Shown here piece after piece: positions 63,977-64,000 of a DNA stretch of 64,000 bases; the first letter of the stretch is position 1; the number at the start of each line of letters is the position of its first letter. A program made the translations under genes and the position numbers. The stretch is from positions 630,311-694,310 of the forward strand of contig NC_014810.2 of the NCBI RefSeq assembly GCF_000200595.1, read 5' to 3'. Under the pieces are notes generated by a model. The model worked only from the letters and a program-made list of their open reading frames with translations, was not told the DNA's origin and searched no databases. The DNA comes from Helicobacter felis ATCC 49179. GTDB taxonomy: Bacteria > Campylobacterota > Campylobacteria > Campylobacterales > Helicobacteraceae.

Positions 63977-64000
63977 GGTCTGCCTCTTAATGTTATTTTA

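Noticed and set aside
1-64000. CRISPR array, rRNA operon, intact insertion sequence or integrase
   Set aside because: No regularly spaced repeats, no rRNA-like stretch and no transposase or integrase motifs seen on either strand.

Overview
The window looks like chromosome from a gastric, non-pylori Helicobacter (Campylobacterota, epsilon group). The reasons are gene content and order. The blocks lpxL-waaC-ppx-fdx, dnaX-tsaE-lptB-rpoN, fabZ-lpxA-clpX-mreB-mreC, prfA/rpsT/glmM/lspA, murG-fliW, plsY-folB and ccoS-fqrB follow the order I recall from H. pylori. A secreted gamma-glutamyltranspeptidase, an LpxE-type lipid A phosphatase and a HOMP-like outer membrane protein also fit. The species cannot be named from this sequence alone.

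Layout: 1-8.6 kb is a purine biosynthesis operon (purF, purM, purO-type IMP cyclohydrolase, stand-alone AICAR transformylase, purD, one-chain purL). 8.6-18.7 kb holds two chemoreceptors, rho, murI, murG, fliW, tRNA-Ser(GCT), a periplasmic CPHC thiol oxidoreductase, a compact tsaC and ruvC. 18.6-25 kb on the minus strand carries a truncated TonB-receptor gene that overlaps the ruvC 3' end, then folB, plsY, a lipoprotein and the lipid A/LPS-core cluster, with lpxE facing it. 25-30 kb has tRNA-Asn(GTT), an outer membrane protein, dcd, accBC and a 2-oxoacid decarboxylase. 30-33.3 kb is accessory: two unknown small ORFs and a heavily frameshifted phage-type polyvalent nuclease gene. 33.3-36.6 kb is housekeeping (prfA, rpsT, glmM, lspA, tRNA-Val(GAC)). 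36.6-38 kb is a small restriction-modification pair beside tRNA-Val, followed by a broken secreted-protein gene. 38.4-55.2 kb is mostly housekeeping (coaE, speE, ggt, dnaX operon with sigma-54, alaS, ccoS, fqrB, fabZ-lpxA, clpX, mreBC), with a small His-rich gene. 55.3-59.8 kb is a five-gene ABC importer resembling the nickel importer NikZYXWV. 59.8-64 kb is a two-gene McrBC-type restriction system.

Themes: several functions serve life in a urease-dependent gastric organism (nickel-type import, a possible metal-binding His-rich protein, GGT, lipid A remodelling). Genes are packed tightly, with ATGA, TAATG and TTGA stop/start overlaps suggesting translational coupling. The most unusual signals are: (i) mcrB has a duplicated N-terminal module with strong in-frame Shine-Dalgarno/ATG pairs at both module boundaries, predicting three nested proteins; (ii) bifunctional PurH is replaced by two separate enzymes in one operon; (iii) a deletion scar has given RuvC a C-terminal tail read antisense through a TonB-receptor remnant; (iv) a phage-derived nuclease gene is decaying by small frameshifts. 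No CRISPR array, rRNA or intact insertion sequence was seen.
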